From Cellulomonas denverensis (GTDB lineage Bacteria; Actinomycetota; Actinomycetes; Actinomycetales; Cellulomonadaceae): DNA of 64,000 bases. Positions 31,482 through 44,586 of this stretch are shown one piece after another. The notes below the pieces were generated by a model. The model saw nothing but the letters and a program-made list of their open reading frames with translations. It did no database searches and was not told the DNA's origin. The position numbers were made by a program, and so were the translations under genes. The stretch lies in contig NZ_JAAXOX010000002.1 of the NCBI RefSeq assembly GCF_012396125.1, positions 310,001 through 374,000 on the forward strand, written 5' to 3'. Positions within the stretch are counted from its first letter, which is position 1. Each line of letters opens with the position of its first letter.

Positions 31482-31676
31482 TCACTGCCCACCCTTCTGG
31501 ACGAAGCCGCGCACGAACTGCTCGGCATTGGTCTCCAGGACGTCCTCGATGTCGTCCAGCAGCGCGTCCACGTCGGCATCGCGCTGCTGCGCGGTCGCCT
31601 GGGCCTTCTCCACGTCCGGGCCGTCGGCGGGCTCGTCCTCCCGGCGTGCACCCTGCGCGTGCTCCTGACCAGCCAT
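31482..31676 (-). CDS. pup: Prokaryotic ubiquitin-like protein Pup
   Basis: 64-residue disordered modifier. Hallmarks: central coiled-coil segment ([20 protein letters not shown]) that binds the ATPase, and the C-terminus [10 protein letters not shown] ending Gly-Gly-Gln, which Dop converts to Glu before ligation. Its N-terminal half is polar and disordered, as needed to initiate unfolding. A GAGGGAGAAG Shine-Dalgarno precedes ATG 31676. First gene of the proteasome operon. Confidence 0.97.
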   Translation of the reverse strand: MAGQEHAQGARREDEPADGPDVEKAQATAQQRDADVDALLDDIEDVLETNAEQFVRGFVQKGGQ

Positions 31677-31715
31677 GTTCTTCTCCCTCGCCCGACGAGT
31701 GGTGCTGCTGTGCCC

Positions 31716-31721
31716 ACCCTA
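31716..31721 (-). promoter_or_regulatory. Candidate -10 box of the pup operon
   Basis: Minus strand TAGGGT about 40 nt before the pup ATG; the leader would include the GAGGGAGAAG ribosome site. There is no clear -35. Confidence 0.4.
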
Positions 31722-31768
31722 GGCCCTGGTCCGCCCCAGCTCGCGGTGGGCGCGGCGCCTGGGGACCA

Positions 31769-31783
31769 CCGGCGGTTCGCCGG
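31769..31783 (-). terminator. Small hairpin after dop
   Basis: CCGGCG-GTT-CGCCGG, 13 nt downstream of the dop stop codon. It is short, so it may be a weak terminator before the pup promoter. Confidence 0.35.
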
Positions 31784-31796
31784 AGCTGTGGAGAGG

Positions 31797-33425
31797 TCAG
31801 CCGCCCAGTTTCTCCAGCAGCGCGGCGGCGTCCCGGCTGGACTCCAGCAGCGGGCCGACATGGGCCTTGGTGCCGCGCAGCGGATCGCGCATCGGCACCC
31901 GCTGCAGCGAGGTCGCCCCGGGCAGGTCGAAGACCACCGAGTCCCAGCTCGCCGCGGTGACCTGCGGGCCGAACCGGGCCATCACCTCACCGCGGAAGTA
32001 CGCCCGGGTGTCCTGCGGCGGATGCAGCACCGCGTCGTCGACCTGGGCGTCGGTGGTCAGCCGCTCCACCGCCCCGGCGGCCGCGAGCCGGTGGTACAGC
32101 CCGCGCTCGGGGCGGACATCCGACCACTGCAGGTCCATCGCGTGCAGCTTCGGGTGGTCCCACTCCAGGCGCTCGCGTCGGCGCATCCCGTCCAGCAGCC
32201 GGAGCTTGCCCACCCACTCCACCTCCCGGGCGCAGCCGGCCGGGTCGGTGGCCAGCCGGTCCAGGATCGAGGCCCACCGGTCCAGCACCTCGGCGGTCTC
32301 CGGGTCCGGGTCGGGCAGCAGCTCGCGCACCGCGTCCAGGTACACCCGCTGGATGGCCAGGGCGGTCAGCTCCCGGCCGTCGGCCAGGTCCAGCGGCTCG
32401 GCCAGGGTCAGGTCGTGGCTGACCCGGCCGAAGGCGTGCACCGGATCGGCCAGGGTGAGCGCGTCCAGCCGGGTGCCCAGGTAGGCGGCCGGCCCGGTGG
32501 CGATCTGCTCGATCAGCCACAGCACCAGCGAGGTGGTGCCGGTCTTGAGGAAGGTGGCGACCTCGAACAGGTTCGCGTCCCCGACGATCACGTGCAGCCG
32601 GCGCCACAGAGTGGGGTCGGCGTGCGGCTCGTCGCGGGTGTTCACGATCGGGCGGCGCAGGGTGGTCTCCAGCCCGATCTCCGCCTCCACGTAGTCGGCG
32701 CGCTGGGACAGCTGGTACCCCGGGCGTTCGCCGCGCTGGCCGAGCCCGACCCGCCCGGAGCCGGTGAACACCTGCCGGCTGACCAGGAACGGCGTGATCC
32801 ACCCCGCCAGGTCGCCGAAGGGCACCGCGCGGTCGACCAGGTAGTTCTCGTGGGTGCCGTAGGTCGCTCCCTTGCCGTCCACGTTGTTCTTGTACAGCGC
32901 GACATCCGGCAGCGCCTGCACGCTCGCCAGCGCCCGCACCGAGTCGAGCATCACCCGCTCCCCCGCCACATCCCAGCGCACCAGGTCGCGCGGGGTGGTG
33001 ACCTCCGGCGAGGAGTACTCCGGGTGGGCGTGGTCGACGTAGAGCCGGGCGCCGTTGGTCAGGATGACGTTGACGGCGCCGGGGTCCTCGTACTCGTCGT
33101 ACTCCGGGCGGGGCCGGGCCTGCGGTGCGGACGGGCCGGAGGTGGCGCCGGAGTCCGGGTCAAGGTCGCCGGAGGGTGCCGGGCGGGCCGGGTCGTCGGT
33201 CAGCTGCGAGGGGTGGGCGGCGGCGCGCTGCAGGTGGAAGCCCCGGGCGTCCTGCAGCGGGTCCTCGTCGTCGTAGTCCCAGCGGGCCTTGCCGCGGCCG
33301 GCCTGCTTGGCCGGGGCGTGCACGGCGACCACGTGCGAGGACAGCAGCATCGGGTTGGCATTCGCCTTCCCGGGCTGCAGCACGCCGTACTCGGTCTCGA
33401 TTCCCATTACCCGCCGCACCGTCAC
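31797..33425 (-). CDS. dop: Pup deamidase/depupylase
   Basis: PafA paralogue, 542 residues, that deamidates Pup-Gln to Pup-Glu and removes Pup from substrates. Motifs: RRVMGIETEYGV, YVDHAHPEYSSPEV (catalytic Asp region), ALYKNNVDGKGATYGTHENYL and [19 protein letters not shown]. The stretch at about 65-105 (rich in Pro/Ala/Asp/Ser) fits the variable Dop loop and is longer than in many homologues. GTG 33425 is used because TAGGCT lies 7 nt before it; GTG 33419 is two codons later. Transcribed separately from pup. Confidence 0.95.
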   Translation of the reverse strand: MTVRRVMGIETEYGVLQPGKANANPMLLSSHVVAVHAPAKQAGRGKARWDYDDEDPLQDARGFHLQRAAAHPSQLTDDPARPAPSGDLDPDSGATSGPSAPQARPRPEYDEYEDPGAVNVILTNGARLYVDHAHPEYSSPEVTTPRDLVRWDVAGERVMLDSVRALASVQALPDVALYKNNVDGKGATYGTHENYLVDRAVPFGDLAGWITPFLVSRQVFTGSGRVGLGQRGERPGYQLSQRADYVEAEIGLETTLRRPIVNTRDEPHADPTLWRRLHVIVGDANLFEVATFLKTGTTSLVLWLIEQIATGPAAYLGTRLDALTLADPVHAFGRVSHDLTLAEPLDLADGRELTALAIQRVYLDAVRELLPDPDPETAEVLDRWASILDRLATDPAGCAREVEWVGKLRLLDGMRRRERLEWDHPKLHAMDLQWSDVRPERGLYHRLAAAGAVERLTTDAQVDDAVLHPPQDTRAYFRGEVMARFGPQVTAASWDSVVFDLPGATSLQRVPMRDPLRGTKAHVGPLLESSRDAAALLEKLGG

Positions 33426-33432
33426 GATGGCC

Positions 33433-33438
33433 AGCCTA
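33433..33438 (-). promoter_or_regulatory. Leaderless -10 box of dop
   Basis: Minus strand TAGGCT, 7 nt, then GTG at 33425, with no Shine-Dalgarno. The expected -35 falls inside the inverted repeat at 33452-33511. Confidence 0.55.
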
Positions 33439-33451
33439 GGTCCGGTGGCCG

Positions 33452-33511
33452 CCGAGGGCGCAGTTCGCGGTGGTCCGCGGGCAGTCCGGCCACCCGGAAC
33501 TGCGCCCTCGG
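33452..33511 (-). terminator. Long inverted repeat between the carbohydrate-binding lipoprotein gene and dop
   Basis: CCGAGGGCGCAGTTC (33452-33466) and its perfect complement GAACTGCGCCCTCGG (33497-33511), 15 bp, with GGTGG/CCACC pairing inside. It lies 26 nt after the stop of the upstream minus-strand gene, so it reads as a terminator, but one arm also covers the -35 region of dop. Confidence 0.7.
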
Positions 33512-33537
33512 TGGGGGCGTGCGGGCCAGGGGCCGGG

Positions 33538-35295
33538 TCAGCCCTGGCCGGGGCCGGCGGGCGGGTTGCCGCCGGGACCGCCGCCCATGCCGCCGGTGGA
33601 CTCGCCGGCGGTGACGGTGGCGGCGACCGTGGCCCCGCCGGCGTCGCCCCCGGCCGAGAACCCGCCGACCGCCTCCGCGGTGGCCGTGCCGCCGGTGAGC
33701 ACCTGGTACTCCTCGCCCTCGGTCAGCTCGGGCAGGCTGACCACCACGGAGCCGATCTGCTCCTCGGTGACCAGGGTGGCCAGCACGGTGCCGTCCGCGT
33801 CGGCGACCTGGACGGTCTGCCCGGCCTCGACCTGCACCTGGGCGCTGATCCAGCCCTGGCCGCCGGCGCTCGGGCTCTGCGCCATCCCGGTGGTGCCGAC
33901 CGCGACCAGGGTGCCGCCGGTGATCGCGAAGTCGCCGTCGTAGTCCAGTGCGCCGTTCGCCCCGGAGGCCGGGCCGTGCACCACCACGGTGCCACCGGTC
34001 ATGGTGGCGGAGCCGTTCACGTCCAGGCCGTCGCCCCCGGCGTGCACGACCACCGTGCCGCCGGAGATGTCCAGGGTGGCAGTGCCGGTGGCCCCGGCCC
34101 GGTCACCCTGGGCGTCCTCGGTCCCACCACCGGCGGCGTTGATCCCGTCGTCGGCGGCGGTCACCTCGATCTGCCCGCCGGACAGGCTGATCGCGGCGGA
34201 CTCCAGACCCTCGTAGGAGTCGGTGACCAGCACGCTGCCGCCGGTGACGTCCAGGGCGATGTCGGCGTGCACCCCGTCGTCGCCGGTGGCCAGGGTGAGG
34301 TCGCCGCCGCTGAGGGTCGCGGTGCCGTCGGAGTGCACGGCGTCGTCGGAGCTGTCCACCGTGATGGTGCCGGCCTCGACCACGATCACCGTGCCCGCCT
34401 TGAGGCCCTTGGTGGAGACCTCCTCGTCCACCGCGGTGGTCGCGCCGCCGCCGGCGGTGAGGTCCAGGGTGCCGCCGGTGACGACCAGGTCGGTCTCGGC
34501 CTGGACGGCATCGCCCTGGGCGTCGACGGTGATCGTGCCGCCGGAGACCAGCACGAAGCCCTCGGTGGTGTCGGTGTCCTCGGTGGCGGTCAGTCCGTCA
34601 CCGCCGGAGGTCAGGTCCAGGTCCCCGCCGGTGACGGCGAGCGACTGCTTGCCCCGCAGCCCGTCGTCCACCGCGGTGACGGTGAGCGTGCCGCCCTCGA
34701 CGGTGAGCGCGTCGGAGGAGGCGATGCCGTCCTCGGCGGACCCGGCGACGCTGAGCGAGCCGGTGCCGGTGATCACCAGGTCGGTGTCGGCGGCCAGGGC
34801 GGCGGTGGGGCCGTCCGCATTGGCATAGCCGGCGGCGTCGGCCAGGACGTTGGTGCTGCCGTCGGCGAGCCGGACCTCGACCTGGTTGGCCGTGGACACC
34901 AGCAGCGCCGATCCGGTCGCACCGGTGAGGTCGGCGCCGTCCAGCACCAGCACCACGTCGTCCTCGGCCCCGGCGGCGACCACCAGTGCACCGGTCAGCT
35001 CGCCCGAGACGGTGTAAGTCCCGGCCGCGGTGATGGTGACCGTGCTGCCGTCCACGCTCACCCCGTCGCCGGTGACCTCGGCGGAGTCGCCGGTCAGGTC
35101 GATGGTGGCGGTGGACTCGCCCGGGTCCAGGTCGGCGGAGGTGACGACGGTCGCATTCGCCGCGAGCACCTCGGCCGAGGTGGTGGCCGGTTCGGCCGCG
35201 GCGGCGGCGGGGTCGGTGGCCGCGGTGGAGCAGCCGGCCAGGGTCAGGGCCAGGGCGGCGGGCAGGGCGATCAGTGGGCGGATCGAGCGGCGCAT
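33538..35295 (-). CDS. Carbohydrate-binding-domain lipoprotein (Cthe_2159/DUF4353-like)
   Basis: 585 residues. Lipoprotein signal LIALPAALALTLAGC (Cys22), then a long right-handed beta-helix built of repeats such as VTGGTLDLTAGGG, VSGGTITVDAQGD, LSGGDLTLATGDDGVHAD and ISGGTVVVHAGGDGLDV, as in calcium- and pectin-binding beta-helix domains. The C-terminus is Gly/Pro-rich (GGMGGGPGGNPPAGPGQG). AGGAG precedes ATG 35295. Its start overlaps the VTC gene by 25 bp. This protein type commonly accompanies VTC and DUF4956 genes; it probably works at the cell surface. Confidence 0.85.
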   Translation of the reverse strand: MRRSIRPLIALPAALALTLAGCSTAATDPAAAAAEPATTSAEVLAANATVVTSADLDPGESTATIDLTGDSAEVTGDGVSVDGSTVTITAAGTYTVSGELTGALVVAAGAEDDVVLVLDGADLTGATGSALLVSTANQVEVRLADGSTNVLADAAGYANADGPTAALAADTDLVITGTGSLSVAGSAEDGIASSDALTVEGGTLTVTAVDDGLRGKQSLAVTGGDLDLTSGGDGLTATEDTDTTEGFVLVSGGTITVDAQGDAVQAETDLVVTGGTLDLTAGGGATTAVDEEVSTKGLKAGTVIVVEAGTITVDSSDDAVHSDGTATLSGGDLTLATGDDGVHADIALDVTGGSVLVTDSYEGLESAAISLSGGQIEVTAADDGINAAGGGTEDAQGDRAGATGTATLDISGGTVVVHAGGDGLDVNGSATMTGGTVVVHGPASGANGALDYDGDFAITGGTLVAVGTTGMAQSPSAGGQGWISAQVQVEAGQTVQVADADGTVLATLVTEEQIGSVVVSLPELTEGEEYQVLTGGTATAEAVGGFSAGGDAGGATVAATVTAGESTGGMGGGPGGNPPAGPGQG

Positions 35296-36056
35296 GGGGT
35301 GTCTCCTGGGGTCAGGGCCCGGCGCAGGGTGCGGCGCCAGGGTCGTCCGGTCAGGTCGGGGTGCAGCAGCAGCAGGCCGGTGGCGTACTTGGAGATCCGC
35401 TCCGGGCGGTGACCGGCCCGCCACAGCACCCGGTCCAGGGCGCCGGCACCGTGCTCGCTCTTGGTCTCGACGATCAGCCGGCCGGGCAGCGCGACCCGCG
35501 GGCCGCCGCCGGGGGCGGACCAGCACAGCTCGGTGTCCAGGGTGGCGCGGCTGCCGTCGGGCAGGTGCAGGGTGCTGCGGCGGTACGCGGTGACCAGCAC
35601 CGGCGCCAGGTCGAGCCGGGCCGGCTGCGGGATGCCCGCGTCGGAGAGCGCCGCGCGGACGAAGGGCAGTCCGGCGCCCACCGATCCGGGGTCGGGGTGT
35701 TCGCGCCGGCACTTGACCGTGCGGCCGCGCGGGCCGCGGGTCTTGACCTCCAGCCAGCAGCCGCCGCTGTCCAGGTAGCTGCGGGTGCGGACCTTGTACC
35801 GGCGGCGCCGGCGACCGGCCGCGGCGTGGAAGGCGTCCAGCTCCGGGGTGTCCAGATACACCGAGCGGTAGCCGAAGTCGTCCCGGCCGTCGATGGTCAG
35901 CCGCCGGGTGCCGGGCGGCAGGGCGGCGATCAGGCCGGTCAGCGCGTCGGCGGGCAGCACGTACTTGCGGTCCACCCGGGTCAGCAGCGCGGAGTCGGCG
36001 ACCAACTCCTCCAGCGTGACCGGGGCCAGCTCCTGCACCGCGGTCACCGGGCCCAC
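35271..36056 (-). CDS. VTC-domain (polyphosphate polymerase-like) protein
   Basis: 261 residues of the VTC/triphosphate-tunnel fold known from yeast polyphosphate synthesis. Conserved charged tunnel residues: TRVDRKYVLP (about 26-35), YRSVYLDTPELDAF, RRRYKVRTRSYLDSGGCWLEVKTR in pieces, LIVETKSEHG and RISKYATG. Bacterial copies are often linked to DUF4956 and CotH or carbohydrate-binding proteins and their polyP activity is unproven. GTG start 36056 overlaps the DUF4956 stop by 13 nt; the end overlaps the lipoprotein start. Confidence 0.87.
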   Translation of the reverse strand: MGPVTAVQELAPVTLEELVADSALLTRVDRKYVLPADALTGLIAALPPGTRRLTIDGRDDFGYRSVYLDTPELDAFHAAAGRRRRRYKVRTRSYLDSGGCWLEVKTRGPRGRTVKCRREHPDPGSVGAGLPFVRAALSDAGIPQPARLDLAPVLVTAYRRSTLHLPDGSRATLDTELCWSAPGGGPRVALPGRLIVETKSEHGAGALDRVLWRAGHRPERISKYATGLLLLHPDLTGRPWRRTLRRALTPGDTPCAARSAH

Positions 36057-36628
36057 CCGCCCGCCAGCTCCCGGGCCGCGACCGTGCTGCCCTCCTGGTA
36101 GCGGACGTCCACCCAGGTCACGTCGTCGACCAGGTCCAGCCGCTGGACGGTGACGTCCCGGACCGTGCCGCCCAGCAGGTCCTCCAGCCGGGCGACCAGG
36201 GCGTCCCGGTCCGGGTAGGCGTGGTCCAGCACCACCAGCTGCTGGCGGTAGCGGCGCAGCAGCCGCGGGTGGTCACCGACCCAGAGCGCGGCCAGGACCA
36301 GGGCCATCAGCGCCGGTGCGGTCCAGCCCAGCGAAGTGCCGAGCCCGCCGATCAGGCCGAGCGCCAGGGCGGAGAAGTAGTAGGCGATCTCGTGCTGGGT
36401 GATCTCCGAGGAGCGCAGCCGGATGATCGACAGCACGCCGAACAGCCCCAGCCCGAGCCCCGCGCCGACGGTGCTGTTCGCCAGGGCGCCGGCCACCGCC
36501 AGCACCCCGACATTCACCCCGAGGAAGGCGGCGACCAGGTCACGGCGGCGGTGCCGGGGGAAGTACAGCGCGAAGGTGAGCACGGCGACCGCGACCAGGT
36601 CGGCCGCGAACAGGGCGAAGGTGGGCAT
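36044..36628 (-). CDS. DUF4956 membrane protein
   Basis: 194 residues with four hydrophobic helices in the N-terminal two-thirds and a soluble C-terminal domain (VVLDHAYPDRDALVARLED onward). The block LFGVLSIIRLRSSEITQHEIAYYF is typical of DUF4956: the segment ending IRLRSSEI is the family hallmark. First gene of the three-gene DUF4956-VTC-lipoprotein cassette; the products may act together at the membrane. ATG 36628 has a GAGG 5 nt upstream; a GTG at 36634 adds two residues. Confidence 0.85.
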   Translation of the reverse strand: MPTFALFAADLVAVAVLTFALYFPRHRRRDLVAAFLGVNVGVLAVAGALANSTVGAGLGLGLFGVLSIIRLRSSEITQHEIAYYFSALALGLIGGLGTSLGWTAPALMALVLAALWVGDHPRLLRRYRQQLVVLDHAYPDRDALVARLEDLLGGTVRDVTVQRLDLVDDVTWVDVRYQEGSTVAARELAGGWAR

Positions 36629-36729
36629 GGACACCTCGGGGACTCGGGGAGACGAACGCTCCGTGAACCGGACGCGTCCATCTCGCCAAGTCCCGCTGTG
36701 CCGATGCTGTGCGGTCCCTCAGCGGCGAC

Positions 36730-38370
36730 TCAGAGGTACTGCCCCGTGCTCTGCACGTTCTCGATCCGGCGCGGCGCCTCGGTGCCCTTCTTGTCCTGCA
36801 CGATCGTCCGGATGAAGACGATCCGCTCGCCCTTCTTGCCGGAGATCCGGGCCCAGTCGTCCGGGTTGGTGGTGTTCGGCAGATCCTCGTTCTCGGTGAA
36901 CTCGTCCACGCAGGCGGTCAGCAGGTGGTCCACCCGCAGCCCGCGCTGGCCGGTGGCGAGCAGATCCTTGATCGCGGCCTTCTTCGCCCGGTCCACCACG
37001 TTCTGGATCATCGCGCCGGAGGTGAAGTCCTTGAAGAACAGGATCTCCTTGTCCCCGCTGGCGTAGGTGACCTCCAGGAACCGGTTGATGTCCTCCTCGG
37101 AGTACATCCGCTCCACGGTGCGGTGGATCATCGCCTCCACCGCCTCGGGCGCGGAGCCGTGGTGCTCGGCCAGGTCGTCCGGGTGGATCGGCAGGTCGGC
37201 GGTCAGGTACTTGCCGAAGATCTCCCGGGCGCCCTCGGCGTCCGGCCGCTCGATCTTGATCTTCACGTCCAGCCGCCCGGGCCGCAGGATCGCCGGGTCG
37301 ATCATGTCCTCCCGGTTGGAGGCGCCGATCACGATCACGTTCTCCAGCCGCTCCACGCCGTCGATCTCGGCCAGCAACTGCGGGACGATCGTGGTCTCGG
37401 TGTCCGAGGAGACGCCGGTGCCGCGGGTGCGGAACAGCGACTCCATCTCGTCGAAGAACACCACCACCGGGTGGCCCTGCGACGCCTTCTCCCGCGCCCG
37501 GGAGAAGATCAGCCGGATGTGCCGCTCGGTCTCCCCGACGTACTTGTTCAGCAGCTCCGGGCCCTTGACGTTGAGGAAGAAGCTGGTCGCGGCGGCCGGG
37601 TCCGCGCCCCGGGCGGCCGCGGCGGTGGCGGCCAGCGAGTGGGCCACCGCCTTGGCGATCAGGGTCTTGCCGCAGCCGGGCGGGCCGTAGAGCAGCACGC
37701 CCTTGGGCGGCTTGAGCCCGTGCTCGCGGAACAGTTCGGGGTGCAGGAACGGCAGCTCGACGGCGTCCCGGATCTGCTCGATCTGCGGGCCCAGGCCACC
37801 GATGTCGGTGTAGTCGATGTCCGGCACCTCCTCGAGCACCAGGTCCTCGACCTCCGACCGGGGCACCCGCTCGAAGACGAAGCCGGACCGCGGCTCGATG
37901 GTCAGGGCGTCGCCGACCCGGACCTTGCCGCCGAGCAGCGGACCGGCCAGCCGGACCACCCGCTCGTCGTCGCCGCGGCCGACCACCAGGGCACGGTCGG
38001 TGCCGATCAGCTCCTTGATCGTGACCAGCTCGCCGACCCGCTCGTAGCCGCCGGCCTCCACGACGGTCAGCGCCTCGTTCAGCCGGACCTCCTGGCCGGG
38101 CCGCAGCGCGCGGACGTTCACGCTCGGGCTGACCCCGACGTGCATCTTGCGCCCGGCCGAGACCACCTCGACCGTGCCGTCGCCGCGCGGGGACAGGAAC
38201 ACGGCGAAGGTGCCCGGCGGCTTGGCCAGGTCGTCGATCTGCCGCTTGAGCTCGATGATCTGGTCCCGGGCGGCGACCAGGGCGTCGGAGAGGCGTTCGT
38301 TCTTGGCCGAGAGCAGGGTCAGTTCGCGCTGGAGCTGCTGTGGGGTCGTCGAGTCCGTCGGGTCACTCAT
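36730..38370 (-). CDS. arc: Proteasomal AAA ATPase (Mpa/ARC)
   Basis: Hexameric unfoldase that recognises Pup and feeds substrates to the 20S core. 546 residues. N-terminal coiled coil (about 8-50) binding Pup, double OB domain (about 52-185), then AAA module: Walker [10 protein letters not shown] near 229-237, Walker B VVFFDEME near 302, arginine-finger region [14 protein letters not shown]. It ends in STGQYL, the gate-opening tail that inserts between alpha subunits. The GAGGGACC-type ribosome site lies before ATG 38370. It is separated from dop by the DUF4956 cassette, unlike the usual arc-dop adjacency. Confidence 0.96.
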   Translation of the reverse strand: MSDPTDSTTPQQLQRELTLLSAKNERLSDALVAARDQIIELKRQIDDLAKPPGTFAVFLSPRGDGTVEVVSAGRKMHVGVSPSVNVRALRPGQEVRLNEALTVVEAGGYERVGELVTIKELIGTDRALVVGRGDDERVVRLAGPLLGGKVRVGDALTIEPRSGFVFERVPRSEVEDLVLEEVPDIDYTDIGGLGPQIEQIRDAVELPFLHPELFREHGLKPPKGVLLYGPPGCGKTLIAKAVAHSLAATAAAARGADPAAATSFFLNVKGPELLNKYVGETERHIRLIFSRAREKASQGHPVVVFFDEMESLFRTRGTGVSSDTETTIVPQLLAEIDGVERLENVIVIGASNREDMIDPAILRPGRLDVKIKIERPDAEGAREIFGKYLTADLPIHPDDLAEHHGSAPEAVEAMIHRTVERMYSEEDINRFLEVTYASGDKEILFFKDFTSGAMIQNVVDRAKKAAIKDLLATGQRGLRVDHLLTACVDEFTENEDLPNTTNPDDWARISGKKGERIVFIRTIVQDKKGTEAPRRIENVQSTGQYL

Positions 38371-38450
38371 CGCGGTCCCTCCTGGTGCGGCTGCCGATGC
38401 GGCAGGCTAACCACGCCCGGCGACATTCCGCGCGACGCGGTCAACCCGCG

Positions 38451-38470
38451 GACCGGCGTGTCACCCGGTC
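38451..38470 (-). terminator. Hairpin downstream of trmI
   Basis: GACCGG (38451-38456) pairs with CCGGTC (38465-38470), loop of 8, lying 12 nt past the trmI stop. Short; likely a weak terminator before the arc promoter region. Confidence 0.4.
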
Positions 38471-38482
38471 TGCACCGGCCGC

Positions 38483-41628
<3,146 letters not shown>

Positions 41629-41634
41629 GCCCGC

Positions 41635-42684
41635 TCAGTAGGTGACGTGCACCGTGCGCGTCACCGGGTCCAGCCGGACCTGCCCGCCACTGGGCACCAC
41701 CAGCTGCGGGTCGGTGTGCCCCAGGTCGACGTCCAGGACCACCACCGCCCCGGGGTTGACGCTGTGCACCGCGTCCAGCACCACCCGGTGCTGGTCCTCC
41801 CGGTAGCGCTGCTTCGCGGCCCGGTCGCGCCGGTCGGTGAACGACCACGCCTTCGGGCGCGCGGCGATCACCCCGGCCAGCTCGCCCAGCAGGCCGCGCT
41901 CGCCCAGGCCGGTCAGGGTGCGGTGCACCTGGTCGGCGGAGGGCAGTTCCTCACTGGTCTCGATCAGCAGCACCGCCCCGCGCAGCCGCTCGGGCTCGGG
42001 CAGGTGCCGCCCACCCTGGGCCAGGTGCATGGCCAGGATCTCCAGGCAACCACCCCACAGCGTGCCGGTCACCGGGTGGTCCGGACCGTGCCAGGACCAG
42101 GGCGCGGTCGGCTCCAACCGGGGTGCGGCCGCCAGCGTGGCCGGGTCGTTCCAGTCGCACTGCTCCTCGTCGGTGCTCTCCCCCGGGTCCGCCAGCCGGC
42201 GCTCACCGCGCTCGAACAGCGCCTGGCGCAGCGACTGCTCGGTGGCGGGGTGCATCCGGCCGGGGCGGCCCCACTGCACCATGACGGCGCCACCGTGGTA
42301 GCTGACCAGGCCCAGGTTCCACAGGAACAGGTGCAGGTTGGTGTTGTCGCTGTAGCCGAAAAACGGCTTCGGGTACCGGCGCAGCAGGTCGGGGTCCAGG
42401 TGGTCGAGCACCCGGATCTGGTCGTCGCCGCCGAGGCTGGTCAGGATGCCGCGCACCCGGGGGTCGGCGAAAGCGGCGTGCAGGTCGGCGGCGCGCTCGG
42501 CGGGGGTGGCCTGCTCCGCCCGGGTGGTCGGGAACTCCACCACGTCCAGCCCGAAGCCGGACCGCAGTCGGCGCAGACCCAGCTGGTACACCTCCGGGAA
42601 CAGGGCCGGCCCGGGTGCGGAGGGCGACAGCACCGCCACCGTGTCGCCGGGTCGGAGCGGGTCGGGATGGCGGTGCGGGAGCAT
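41635..42684 (-). CDS. S66-family LD-carboxypeptidase/MccF-like peptidase
   Basis: 349 residues. The Ser nucleophile is in PFFGYSDNTNLHLFLW (Ser112), the Glu/His pair in the C-terminal part (LLIETSEELPS and DLGHTDPQLVVPSGG). The N-terminus LRPGDTVAVLSPSAPGP is typical. S66 enzymes trim tetrapeptides of recycled peptidoglycan (LdcA) or cleave peptide-nucleotide toxins (MccF); the LFLWNLGLVSYHGGAVM region resembles the MccF branch, so either is possible. Followed upstream by DUF2255 and cupin genes on the same strand. Confidence 0.88.
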   Translation of the reverse strand: MLPHRHPDPLRPGDTVAVLSPSAPGPALFPEVYQLGLRRLRSGFGLDVVEFPTTRAEQATPAERAADLHAAFADPRVRGILTSLGGDDQIRVLDHLDPDLLRRYPKPFFGYSDNTNLHLFLWNLGLVSYHGGAVMVQWGRPGRMHPATEQSLRQALFERGERRLADPGESTDEEQCDWNDPATLAAAPRLEPTAPWSWHGPDHPVTGTLWGGCLEILAMHLAQGGRHLPEPERLRGAVLLIETSEELPSADQVHRTLTGLGERGLLGELAGVIAARPKAWSFTDRRDRAAKQRYREDQHRVVLDAVHSVNPGAVVVLDVDLGHTDPQLVVPSGGQVRLDPVTRTVHVTY

Positions 42685-42689
42685 GCTCC

Positions 42690-44586
<1,897 letters not shown>

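Noticed and set aside
33538..35712. N-terminal extension of the carbohydrate-binding lipoprotein
   Set aside because: The extension is out-of-frame VTC sequence. A lipoprotein signal and AGGAG support ATG 35295.
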